64,000 bases of DNA from Oscillospiraceae bacterium (GTDB lineage Bacteria > Bacillota > Clostridia > Oscillospirales > CAG-382). The DNA lies in assembly GCA_015064895.1 (NCBI GenBank), contig SVRI01000001.1, positions 266,787 through 330,786 of the forward strand, read 5' to 3'. The position numbers and the translations under genes are program-made. Positions 1 to 9,049 of the stretch are shown here, piece after piece (within the stretch, counting starts at the first letter, position 1; each line of letters opens with the position of its first letter). The notes beneath the pieces were generated by a model. The model was not told the origin of the DNA and made no database searches. It saw nothing but the letters and a program-made list of their open reading frames with translations.

Positions 1-1
1 C

Positions 2-3000
2 GATTTTCTCATAGTGACATTTACAAACGCCGCCGCAAAGGAACTTTCCGACAGAATCAGAAATAAACTTTCGGAACGTGCGGCAAATGAACCGAGGAAT
101 AAAAAGATACTTAATAATCTTGCCCTTCTGCCTCTTGCAAAAATAAAGACCATCAACTCGTTTTGTTATGAGATTGTGCGTGATAACTTCCAGAAGCTGG
201 GGCTTTCGGCTTCGGTAAGAATTGCGGATGAGGCTGAAACGGACGTTATCCGTGAAAAACTCATGAATGAGGTTGTTGACGACTATTTTGAAACAAACGG
301 CGATGATAAAGCATTTATTGCCGCCTATGAGATTTTTGCATCGGCAAAGAATGATAAAGGTTTTGTAGCAACACTTCTCGATCTTGATAAGAAGCTCAGC
401 AATCTTACAGACAGAAACGCATTTTGCAAAGGCGTTCTGGATGCTTACATGCAGACTTCTGTCGGTCAAGAGTTCTTTGATACATATTACGGCAAAATCA
501 TGAAAGACAGCATCAAAAACGATGCTGAAAAGACCATGTCGGTGCTTGAAGGACTCATGCTTGAATGCGGAAAATACGATATTCTTACCGAAAAGTATTA
601 TCCCGTAATTGAGCATGAATATGAATTTGCAAGACTTGTCTACCATGAGTGCGATAAAGGCTATGAGGCTGTTTGCAACCTTGTAAATGACCATAAAATC
701 ATGACCTTTGCAGGCAAAATTGTACCCAAAACCTTTGAAAACAATATGCTAAAGGAATTGATATCCTCCACAAAAAAGGCGGCAGGAGACGGCTTTGTAA
801 ATAATCTTAAAAGCCTTTGCAGTTGTGATTCAAAGCTTTTACGCAGCTGTGCAAAGGATACCCATACAGTGTTGGCAAAGCTTTTTGAACTTGTGGAAAT
901 ATTCCGCAAAAAGCTTGATGAAAGAAAAAAAGAGCTTTCGATAATAGAATTTTCCGATGCCGAGGCATACACTCTTTCGCTTCTTGTCGAAAAGGAAAAT
1001 CCCTTTACCGTTACTGATTTTGCCAATCAACTGCGTAGCTCCTTCGAGGAAATATACATAGATGAATATCAGGACGTAAATCCGCTTCAGGATATGATTT
1101 TCAGGGCAATATCAAGACATAGTGACGGCAGAGAGTATAACCGCTTTATGGTTGGAGACATAAAGCAGAGCATTTACCGATTCAGAGGTGCAAGCTCGGA
1201 TATATTCATGTCATACCGAGATACTTTCGGGGATATCGGCTCTGACGATAAGACAAAACGCATATTCATGAGTAATAACTTCAGATGCTGTGAAAGCGTA
1301 ATAAAGCTTACAAACACGGTTTTTGAAAGACTTATGGGTTCATATTATACCGATGGCGACAGACTTGAGTTTTCACGTCCCGAGGAGAAAAAGAACACAC
1401 AGAAGGTGTGTATAAGCGCCTTTTATTATGATAAGGAAGAAGCAGACGGCGTATCTTCAACCGAACTTGAAGCGGCGCTTATCTGTGAAAAGATAAAGGA
1501 ATTTGTGCATAATCCCGCCTACACCAAAACCGACGGCAGTGAATATACATATTCCGATATAGGTATTCTCTCAAGGTCAAAGGCATCACTCAAGGTTTAT
1601 GAATCGGTGCTTAACGGAGCCGGAATACCTGTCCTTTCGGGTGTAGGTGAAAGCTTTTACGGTAAGAAGGAAATCATCCTTTGTCTTGATATACTCAATG
1701 CCATTGACAATCCCGAAAGGGATATATACCTTGCGGGCTTTATGAGGTCATTTGCAGGTAATTTCAGCGACGATGAGCTTGCACTTATCAGAAAAAAATA
1801 TAGAAACATGAGCCTTTACCGTGCGTTGGTTAAGTGCTCGGAAAATATAGCCGAGGATGGAGTACTTGGCGAAAAATGCCATTCCTTTGTCGAAAAGCTC
1901 AGAGATTACCGCGTGTTCTCAAGAGGAAAGAGTGCGGACAAGCTCTTGTGGAAGCTTTACAATGATATGGATATCATCAACATGTGCTCGTCGGACGGCT
2001 TCACAAATGACAAAACAAGTACTCGAAAGAACCTTTTGAAGCTTTATCAGATGGCACGCGATTTTTCAGGCACATCCTTCAGAGGTGTGGGTGCTTTTGT
2101 CGACTATATCAACGGCTCTATGGAAAAAAGCGATGTCAAGAGTGAACGCGAAAGCACCGGAAACTGCGTTGCACTCATGACCGTGCATGCATCAAAGGGA
2201 CTTGAATTTCCCATTTGTTTTGTGTCAAACCTTTCAAAGAAGTTCAACAAGAGCGATGAAAAGGAACGTCTTGTGTTTTCCGAAAAGACGGGAATTGCCA
2301 CAAATCTTTGTGACACTGAAGCGATTGAGAGTGTAGAAAGCAATACCGCGCTGATAAACATCAATACCCCCTTCAGGACAGTTATAAGCAACACTATTGA
2401 CAATGAGCTTACCGAAGAAGAGGTGAGAATTTTATACGTTGCCATGACACGTGCAAGGGATAAGCTTGTTCTTACATCGGCTTTTCCAAAAAAGACAGAG
2501 AATGCCATGAAGGAAGTTGTGACAATTCATTTTTCAAAGAATTATACCGACACCAACAACTATTTTACTATGCTTCTTGCATCGATTGCCGACATGAAGA
2601 GTCTTTCACCCTTTTATCTTGCGGCAGGAATGACACCATACGGTGACAATGACGCCTGTGACGATTGTCTTGAATGTGAGTATATTGAATGCGGCAAGGT
2701 GAAAGAAATGTATGATGCGTGTCAGAATAAGGATGATTTTGAAGAAGAAACGGGAAATGACGAATATGACGAAAAGCTTCTTGAAAGCCTGAAAAGTCTT
2801 TCCGCAAAGGTGCATGAATTTGATGAATCGCCTGCCAAGGTTACCGTTTCTCAACTTAAAATCGGTCTTATAGACCCTGAAAATGACGTAGAAACGGTAA
2901 ATGTCGATGTAGGTGACAAAGCCGATCCCGTTCCATACTTTGTAAGTGGCGAAAAAGAATTTGATGCGGCACAGAAGGGTACTGCCATGCATATGTTCAT

Positions 3001-3463
3001 GCAGTTTGCAAACTACGAAAACTGTGCTTGTGATTGCGGTAAGGAAGCCGACAGACTTCTGGAGCAAGGCTTTATTGATGAATTGCAGAGAAAACATCTT
3101 GATATTGAAAAGCTGACAAGATTCTTTGCTTCGGATTTCTATCTTGAAATTGCAAAAAGCAAGAGTATTTACCGTGAACAGCGGTTTAATCTTGATGTTG
3201 ATGCATTTGACAGCCCGCTTCGTGGTAATATTCTTGTTCAGGGTGTTATCGACCTTTTCTACCAAAACGACGACGGAACATACACTGTTGTTGACTTCAA
3301 GACTGACAGAGTTTTTGGTGACGGTGCGGAGCAGGTACTCATAGAACGTCATAAACAGCAGCTGATGTATTATAAGCGTGCCGTTGAAGAAATGACGGGA
3401 ATGCCTGTATCAAAGACGGTTATCTATTCCTTCTCGCTTATGAAGGAAATTGATATAGAATAA
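2..3463 (+). CDS. addA: ATP-dependent helicase/nuclease subunit A (AddA), 5' truncated by window edge
   Basis: Frame is open to base 2 (DFLIVTFTNAAAKEL); UvrD-type motifs (YIDEYQDVNPLQ, VGDIKQSIYRFRGA, ALMTVHASKGLEFP, LYVAMTRARDKLVL) and C-terminal nuclease motif (GVIDLFY..VVDFKTDR). Confidence 0.95.
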   Translation, partial: DFLIVTFTNAAAKELSDRIRNKLSERAANEPRNKKILNNLALLPLAKIKTINSFCYEIVRDNFQKLGLSASVRIADEAETDVIREKLMNEVVDDYFETNGDDKAFIAAYEIFASAKNDKGFVATLLDLDKKLSNLTDRNAFCKGVLDAYMQTSVGQEFFDTYYGKIMKDSIKNDAEKTMSVLEGLMLECGKYDILTEKYYPVIEHEYEFARLVYHECDKGYEAVCNLVNDHKIMTFAGKIVPKTFENNMLKELISSTKKAAGDGFVNNLKSLCSCDSKLLRSCAKDTHTVLAKLFELVEIFRKKLDERKKELSIIEFSDAEAYTLSLLVEKENPFTVTDFANQLRSSFEEIYIDEYQDVNPLQDMIFRAISRHSDGREYNRFMVGDIKQSIYRFRGASSDIFMSYRDTFGDIGSDDKTKRIFMSNNFRCCESVIKLTNTVFERLMGSYYTDGDRLEFSRPEEKKNTQKVCISAFYYDKEEADGVSSTELEAALICEKIKEFVHNPAYTKTDGSEYTYSDIGILSRSKASLKVYESVLNGAGIPVLSGVGESFYGKKEIILCLDILNAIDNPERDIYLAGFMRSFAGNFSDDELALIRKKYRNMSLYRALVKCSENIAEDGVLGEKCHSFVEKLRDYRVFSRGKSADKLLWKLYNDMDIINMCSSDGFTNDKTSTRKNLLKLYQMARDFSGTSFRGVGAFVDYINGSMEKSDVKSERESTGNCVALMTVHASKGLEFPICFVSNLSKKFNKSDEKERLVFSEKTGIATNLCDTEAIESVESNTALININTPFRTVISNTIDNELTEEEVRILYVAMTRARDKLVLTSAFPKKTENAMKEVVTIHFSKNYTDTNNYFTMLLASIADMKSLSPFYLAAGMTPYGDNDACDDCLECEYIECGKVKEMYDACQNKDDFEEETGNDEYDEKLLESLKSLSAKVHEFDESPAKVTVSQLKIGLIDPENDVETVNVDVGDKADPVPYFVSGEKEFDAAQKGTAMHMFMQFANYENCACDCGKEADRLLEQGFIDELQRKHLDIEKLTRFFASDFYLEIAKSKSIYREQRFNLDVDAFDSPLRGNILVQGVIDLFYQNDDGTYTVVDFKTDRVFGDGAEQVLIERHKQQLMYYKRAVEEMTGMPVSKTVIYSFSLMKEIDIE

Positions 3464-3470
3464 AAAAGAG

Positions 3471-3495
3471 CCGAGGCGGTTGCCTCGGTTTTTTT
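3471..3495 (+). terminator. Rho-independent terminator after addA
   Basis: ccgaggc-ggtt-gcctcgg followed by T-run. Confidence 0.85.
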
Positions 3496-3496
3496 G

Positions 3497-3573
3497 CACC
3501 AACCTTGTACCAACTTTGTACCAAACTTGCACCAAACTTGCACCAAACCTGTACCAAACTTGCACCAAACCGA
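3497..3573. repeat. 11-bp tandem repeat, about 7 copies of YACCAAACTTG
   Basis: caccaaccttg/taccaactttg/taccaaacttg/caccaaacttg/caccaaacctg/taccaaacttg/caccaaaccga read in register. Confidence 0.9.
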
Positions 3574-3610
3574 AACCAAGGTTTAACCGAAAACAACCGA
3601 ACTAAAACCT

Positions 3611-3697
3611 TAATGACAATGATAATGTAAAAGTTAATGCTAATGTAAATGTAAATGTAAATGTTAATGTTAATGTTAATGTTAATGTGAATGTGAA
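3611..3697. repeat. 6-bp microsatellite (TAATGT/AAATGT/GAATGT)
   Basis: taatgt/aaatgt hexamers in tandem (aaatgt x3, taatgt x4, gaatgt). Confidence 0.9.
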
Positions 3698-3782
3698 AGA
3701 AAAAGATAATGTTTCTGTAAATGTGTATGTGTATGTGTTTGATACCGTACGAAACACACACTCACAAAAAAGAGAAAAACAA

Positions 3783-3813
3783 GAGCCGAGGTTTTTAAGC
3801 CCCGGCTTTTTGC
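3783..3813. terminator. Hairpin/terminator between convergent genes
   Basis: agccgagg-ttttta-agccccggct followed by T-run. Confidence 0.7.
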
Positions 3814-3815
3814 TT

Positions 3816-6800
3816 TTATTTAGTTGTAATATCAATTCTGTTGCTCTTTATCTCATACTTATATCCCGTAAGCTCGCAGAATGCGGAAAGCTCTATCATG
3901 GGAAGATTGTCGTAGGAGTAAAGAGGCTTATTGAGCTTGATTTCTCTGCCGTCGGAAAGTTTTACAATGTCACTTCCCTCGGTCCACAAGCTCTTTACAT
4001 TGTCCTTCTGAATCATAAGGGTTCTTGTTTCGGCATCCCATTCGTGATAAATGTGTGTAAGAACGCAGAAGTCACGAAGAGGCTCGAAGGGAACATAAGC
4101 TTTGCCGTCTTCTACCTTTGACTTGTGGTGGCTCTTATAGTGATTTTCGTCAATATAGGTTTCAATTATCTTTTTATCCTTGCCGATAAAGAGGATTTCC
4201 TCAACCTCAAATTTGCCCTGATTATCGCAGGGGTCAAATCTGAACGCCTTGATTCTGCCTTGCCATTTCATGTCGTCGCAGGGCATGAGCACGGCATACT
4301 CGCCGTCGTAGGCTCTTGGAGTAAGCTGCTTGTTATAGTGCCATTCGCCATCCTCGTCCGTAATGTAGTGGCACATGAGGTTGGCGGTTTTTGCCGTGGC
4401 ATTCGAAAAGTCGGAAAGACCGTTCTTTGCACGGATTTTGAATTTGATTATTGCAACATCCTCTGCATCAAAGTCAACTTCTGCTACAAACTTGGGGTCT
4501 GTGCCTGTAGACTCACCGTAGAGTTTGCCGTCGCGAAGTTCTATAAAACCTTCGCCGCTAAAAGTCCACTTGTCAATCTTTTCCTGTGTGTCAAAGTCGA
4601 GCTTTAGTGTAAGCTCACCCTCATCAGAATATGTCTTTTCAAGAAGGGGTGTCTGAATAATGGCACGTGGTCTGGGATAGAGGTAGCCGAGTCTGTCGAG
4701 AGCTTTGCCCGTAGGTCTGTCCGACTCGAAGTCGTCACCTTCGACAGTAAATGCACGTCTTACTTCATTAAGATAGCCAAAGCCGTTGATGTTTGAAGGA
4801 CACATGATAGTACCCTCGCCGTACTCGTTCCATGTAGCGAGCATTACAAACTTCTTTTTCCATGTTTCCTCGTCGTTTTCGTACTTTGAAATGACATCGT
4901 CACGCATCCATGTGAGCATCTGACCGAATTCTTTTTGACTTGTGAATGGCGAGCGGAATTCACGCCATGCAACGTCGTTGTAGCCTACGCAGGCGGTGGG
5001 AACGACGTGGAGCTTATCCTGCTGCATCTGGGACTCGATTCTCGACTTTACATAGTCAAAGCTGTAGCTCTGATGTCCCCAGTTGTATGCGTAAACCGAG
5101 GTGATGCCTGCTCTGTAAAGCTCGTCCGAAGGCTCGCCGCTGGTCATTGTGATAAGACCTGTATAGCCGAGACCTTTGAGTACGTCTTCAAGATATTCCA
5201 TCGCAATCTTGAAGGTTTCGGGACCGCCCATGGAGGCAATGGCCTTGTTAAGACCGAATATGGACAGAACCGCCTTGCCGTCAACACGGTAGTAGTTGGG
5301 GTGGGAGAAGTAGTGGTCAACCCAGTAGGGAACAAGGTACTTCTTGAAGCCGTCAAGGTCCGGACTTGAAGCATTTGCCGCTTCCCAAATGAGGGCAAAG
5401 TTCATTTCGTCGCAGTACTTTGCGTTGAAATATCCGTCGTCAAGAGCACCGCAGATGTGTGTCTTGAATATGGGGGCATCCGTCTGATTGTCAAACCAGC
5501 AGTAGAACTGAGCGTTTACGCCGTGTTCAACCATCCACTTGATTTCCCAGTCGGCAACTTCCGTAAGGGGCTCGTCATAGTAACCGAGGAAGGTTTTGTT
5601 TTCTTCAAAGGAGCTTATTGCGTCCCATCCCCAGTGTTCGCCGTTTCTCCAGAGGGAGCAGACGTTGATGCCTGTGGTGTAGCCGTTTTTCATTGTGGGT
5701 CTTACGGGAGGCTTGGGATAGTCTTCGGGTTCGGGCTGAATAACGAAGGCAAGAACATCGGTAAATCTCATATAGCCGTCCTTTTCGGGAGCGTAGGTTA
5801 TGGAAATACCGTCAAAGGAATCTGCATCAATGTCGAAATCAATTTCACCGCACTTTACGCCGTTGTGCTTGATAAGTGCCTTCTTTGTTGCAGTATCTGC
5901 TTCGATTCTCATAAACTGCCATACGTAAGGAGAGTGCTTTCTGAGAAGTGTACCGCCCGCGCTCTGGGAGTATGTACCTGTATCAACAACAGAAACAACA
6001 TCCTCCTCATCTTTAGTAAGGCACATAATTATATTGTCGCCCTCGCCCTTTGAGAGATACTTGACTTCAAAGCATACCTTGCCCGATACTTCTTCAAAGG
6101 GGTGATAAGCACAGACGGAAGAGCCTTGTGTCGCATGCAGTGCATAGGTTGTTTCGGGTTTACCCTCGTAGTAGGTAGAGGTGAAGGCATTTGCATTACC
6201 TTCGGCATACACAACCCAGTCATCGGGCATATCGGCATGCTGAACGGGATTCCAGTTTCTGTCGCAAACAAGGTAGTTGATATTGAGAACAACCTTGTAA
6301 ATGGTGAATTCGCCCGAGTTCTCGGCTTCATAGCCTGTCTTGAGAGACGAAAGAGAGTTTCCGCTAAGCGGCAGCCATGCACATTCTTTTCCCGAAAGTG
6401 AGAGAACGGCAATTTTTTGGTCTATATCAAATTCGATTGTGATATACTGCATTCCGTAAAGGAAGGGCGCGGGGACAACCGTATCACCCGACACGAGAGA
6501 ATGTCCCTTCTGCTTTAAAGAAAGGGTGACATTGCCGTCGATATCGTAGAAATCAAGATAAAAGCCGTCGCCGCTTTTAAGATGCATGGTGAAGGCAAAG
6601 CTTGCCTTGCCGCTTGTGAGGGGAAGAAATCTTCTTCTGAGGCTTACCGGTGCGTTATGCTCCTTGTCGGTGGAAATGTTAAAGCTTCTGCCGAACTGAT
6701 GAACTACAGGATTGATTGCACCGCGGCTGTCATAGTCCCAGCCTGAGGGTACGGGGTGGTTTGCGGTTCTTACCATATCGTCGTCGATAAGGTAGACGGC

Positions 6801-6827
6801 ATTTTTTGTTGTTCTTGTATCTACCAT
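3816..6827 (-). CDS. GH99/WbsX-like glycosidase-family protein with C-terminal copper-amine-oxidase-N-like domain
   Basis: GHWGWDAISSFEENKTFLGYYDEP, YCWFDNQ, HPNYYRVDGKAVLSIFG, WNEYGEGT motifs; start moved to ATG 6827 behind gaaaggag RBS. Confidence 0.75.
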   Translation of the reverse strand: MVDTRTTKNAVYLIDDDMVRTANHPVPSGWDYDSRGAINPVVHQFGRSFNISTDKEHNAPVSLRRRFLPLTSGKASFAFTMHLKSGDGFYLDFYDIDGNVTLSLKQKGHSLVSGDTVVPAPFLYGMQYITIEFDIDQKIAVLSLSGKECAWLPLSGNSLSSLKTGYEAENSGEFTIYKVVLNINYLVCDRNWNPVQHADMPDDWVVYAEGNANAFTSTYYEGKPETTYALHATQGSSVCAYHPFEEVSGKVCFEVKYLSKGEGDNIIMCLTKDEEDVVSVVDTGTYSQSAGGTLLRKHSPYVWQFMRIEADTATKKALIKHNGVKCGEIDFDIDADSFDGISITYAPEKDGYMRFTDVLAFVIQPEPEDYPKPPVRPTMKNGYTTGINVCSLWRNGEHWGWDAISSFEENKTFLGYYDEPLTEVADWEIKWMVEHGVNAQFYCWFDNQTDAPIFKTHICGALDDGYFNAKYCDEMNFALIWEAANASSPDLDGFKKYLVPYWVDHYFSHPNYYRVDGKAVLSIFGLNKAIASMGGPETFKIAMEYLEDVLKGLGYTGLITMTSGEPSDELYRAGITSVYAYNWGHQSYSFDYVKSRIESQMQQDKLHVVPTACVGYNDVAWREFRSPFTSQKEFGQMLTWMRDDVISKYENDEETWKKKFVMLATWNEYGEGTIMCPSNINGFGYLNEVRRAFTVEGDDFESDRPTGKALDRLGYLYPRPRAIIQTPLLEKTYSDEGELTLKLDFDTQEKIDKWTFSGEGFIELRDGKLYGESTGTDPKFVAEVDFDAEDVAIIKFKIRAKNGLSDFSNATAKTANLMCHYITDEDGEWHYNKQLTPRAYDGEYAVLMPCDDMKWQGRIKAFRFDPCDNQGKFEVEEILFIGKDKKIIETYIDENHYKSHHKSKVEDGKAYVPFEPLRDFCVLTHIYHEWDAETRTLMIQKDNVKSLWTEGSDIVKLSDGREIKLNKPLYSYDNLPMIELSAFCELTGYKYEIKSNRIDITTK

Positions 6828-6883
6828 AAGAACTCCTTTCTTTCGGAAAAGGACATATCCGAACATAAAGTTTTGATATTTAA

Positions 6884-6912
6884 ATTATAAACCATATAAA
6901 GTATAAGTTCAA
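6884..6912 (-). promoter_or_regulatory. SigmaA-like promoter for the GH99-like gene
   Basis: On minus strand TTGAAC-17nt-TATAAT. Confidence 0.65.
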
Positions 6913-6970
6913 TACAAAATGAGGATTTTGTCAAATTGTGCAATACAATTTGTATAAGTTGACAGTAATA

Positions 6971-7014
6971 GAACAAATGTTTTTGTGCACACCTACAAAA
7001 TCGAACCCGTGTTC
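6971..7014. promoter_or_regulatory. Two LexA/SOS-like boxes
   Basis: GAACAAATGTTT (6971-6982) and GAACCCGTGTTC (7003-7014); match Gram-positive core GAAC-N4-GTTY. Confidence 0.5.
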
Positions 7015-7024
7015 TAAAAAATCG

Positions 7025-7053
7025 TTGACAAAAGGGTGATTTTGTGGTAAAAT
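7025..7053 (+). promoter_or_regulatory. SigmaA-like promoter of phage-derived cassette
   Basis: TTGACA-17nt-TAAAAT. Confidence 0.75.
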
Positions 7054-7116
7054 ACAGTCACAGAACAAAGAAAGTTCCGGTCATTCGTGTCCGGGATATT
7101 TTTTGCCGGCAATATA

Positions 7117-7128
7117 GAACAAATGTAC
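7117..7128. promoter_or_regulatory. Third, imperfect LexA-like box
   Basis: GAACAAATGTAC; 12-bp tagaacaaatgt identical to site at 6969-6980. Confidence 0.35.
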
Positions 7129-7158
7129 TATATAAAAAGGAGGTGTAAAGCAACATAA

Positions 7159-7335
7159 ATGAGAACCGAAACATTTTCAGGGCACTATACTGTTTGTGCT
7201 CAATGCGGATACAGATTTGAAAGAGGAGATGAAGCACTCAGAATAAAGGAAACGGGGGATATTGTCCATAATGACTGTTATGTGGATTATATGGACGATA
7301 ATGTCACCGAGCTTGCAGAAAAAATTGAGTTTTAG
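7159..7335 (+). CDS. 58-aa small zinc-binding protein (half-LIM-like CX2C-X20-HX2C)
   Basis: Translated by eye: MRTETFSGHYTVCAQCGYRFERGDEALRIKETGDIVHNDCYVDYMDDNVTELAEKIEF; RBS aaggaggtg upstream; below cutoff of supplied ORF track. Confidence 0.75.
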   Translation: MRTETFSGHYTVCAQCGYRFERGDEALRIKETGDIVHNDCYVDYMDDNVTELAEKIEF

Positions 7336-7343
7336 GAGGAAAA

Positions 7344-7730
7344 ATGAACAAGAAAAACGAAAGATTTATTGACCTTGAGCAGAGAATAAACGATTACTTT
7401 TTATATTGTGATGCCGTTAATGAGTCAAAAGAAGAGATGGTGAAGCCGTATACCCTTTCGGGACTGTTGTGTTACATCGGCATTTCAAGACAGGAATTTG
7501 AAAAAATATCAAAGACCAAAAGATACCAAAAGCTCATTTCAAGAGCTAAGTCCAAAATTGAAGCCTTTATAGAGGAAAACGCCCTGACCGGCGAGCTTTC
7601 AATAAGTGCTGCCACAAACAGCTTAAAATACAATTTCGGCTGGGGTGAAAAGGCAGACAGAAATGAATCGGAGGAACATGGACCGTTAACTGTTGTTCTT
7701 TCACCCGAGACACAAGAGTTTGCAAAGTAG
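7344..7730 (+). CDS. Phage terminase small subunit
   Basis: Immediately 5' of TerL; HTH-like N-terminus (TLSGLLCYIGISRQEFEKI) and conserved ...ATNSLKYNFGWGEK tail typical of TerS. Confidence 0.8.
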   Translation: MNKKNERFIDLEQRINDYFLYCDAVNESKEEMVKPYTLSGLLCYIGISRQEFEKISKTKRYQKLISRAKSKIEAFIEENALTGELSISAATNSLKYNFGWGEKADRNESEEHGPLTVVLSPETQEFAK

Positions 7731-7740
7731 GTGATTTTGC

Positions 7741-9048
7741 TTGTCAAATAAAACAAAGCCAAAGCTGAATCTTTCAGGCTTTCCTCAGGAAAAGCAAAGA
7801 ATGTTTTTCCTTGCCGACACAAAATATATAGCCTACGGCGGTGCAAGGGGCGGCGGCAAAAGCTGGGCACTGAGAAGAAAGCTTGTACTTCTTGCACTTA
7901 ATTATGCCGGTATATCCATACTCCTTATTAGGCGAACCCTTCCCGAACTCAGGGATAATCATATAAGACCTCTCACAAAAGAGCTGTCGGGCTTTTGCAA
8001 GTATTCTGCCATGAAGAAGTGCTTTGATTTTCCCAACGGCTCGAGAATACAGCTTGGATATCTCGACAGTGACGGCGACCTTTTGCAGTATCAGGGGCAA
8101 GAGTATGACATTATTGCTCTTGATGAGGCAACCCAAATTACAGAGTATCAGTTTCACACGTTAAAGGGAAGCCTCAGAGGTGCAAACAGCTTCCCGAAAC
8201 GTATGTATATCACCTGCAATCCGGGAGGGGTGGGTCATGCATGGGTAAAACGTCTGTTTATCGACCGCAATTTCAGAGAGGGTGAAAATCCCGACGAATA
8301 CAGCTTTATTCAGGCACTTGTTTATGATAATGAAATATTGCTTAAAAAGAATCCCGATTATCTCAATCAGCTGAAAAGTCTGCCCGAATCATTGAAGCAG
8401 GCATGGCTCTGCGGCAGATGGGACGAATTTGAAGGACAGTTTTTTTCTGAGTTTGATTATTACAAACATACATGTCCCGTGTGTGAAATAAATGAAGATG
8501 TGCGTAAATACTGTGCCATTGACTACGGACTTGATATGCTTGCGGCGGTGTTTGTGGCGGTAGATAATAAGGGAAACTGTGTTGTTTATGATGAAATCCA
8601 CATGGAAAACCTTATAGTCAGCAAGGCTTCAGAACTTATAAAAGAAAAAATGGATGGTGTTTGCATGGTAATTGCACCCTCTGATTTGTGGTCAAGACAA
8701 AAGGATTCAGGCAAAAGCATTGCAGAGCTTTTTTGCGAAAACGGAGTGTATCTTACAAAGCTCAAAAGCGAAAGAATCGGCGGTTGGATGTGTCTTAGGG
8801 AATACCTGAAAAAAGACGGAAAACTTAAGATTATGCGTAACTGTCAAAATCTCATAAGATGTCTGCCTCTTCTTATGCACGACAAGACGAGAATAGGCGA
8901 TGCCTCGACAAAGCCCCATAACATTACCCATGCACCCGATGCTCTCAGATACTTTGCAGTATCTCGTTACAGCGATGTGTTTGCGGAAAATAAGGAAAAC
9001 ACGTCCATAAAGCTTAAAGATAAAATAAAGACAAAGAAGGAGTACTAA
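7741..9048 (+). CDS. Phage terminase large subunit
   Basis: Walker A GARGGGKS, Walker B IIALDEATQ, nuclease motifs AIDYGLDMLAAVFVAVD and HAPDALRYFA; TTG start. Confidence 0.95.
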   Translation: MSNKTKPKLNLSGFPQEKQRMFFLADTKYIAYGGARGGGKSWALRRKLVLLALNYAGISILLIRRTLPELRDNHIRPLTKELSGFCKYSAMKKCFDFPNGSRIQLGYLDSDGDLLQYQGQEYDIIALDEATQITEYQFHTLKGSLRGANSFPKRMYITCNPGGVGHAWVKRLFIDRNFREGENPDEYSFIQALVYDNEILLKKNPDYLNQLKSLPESLKQAWLCGRWDEFEGQFFSEFDYYKHTCPVCEINEDVRKYCAIDYGLDMLAAVFVAVDNKGNCVVYDEIHMENLIVSKASELIKEKMDGVCMVIAPSDLWSRQKDSGKSIAELFCENGVYLTKLKSERIGGWMCLREYLKKDGKLKIMRNCQNLIRCLPLLMHDKTRIGDASTKPHNITHAPDALRYFAVSRYSDVFAENKENTSIKLKDKIKTKKEY

Positions 9049-9049
9049 A

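Noticed and set aside
2606-3352. 248-aa antisense ORF in addA
   Set aside because: Shadow ORF; addA motifs run through this region
3497-3697. Possible CRISPR array
   Set aside because: Units are 11 bp and 6 bp tandem repeats with no spacers; no cas genes in the window
3438-3835. Minus-strand ORFs translating the 11-bp and 6-bp repeats (IYIYIY / TFTLTLTL proteins)
   Set aside because: Pure microsatellite translation
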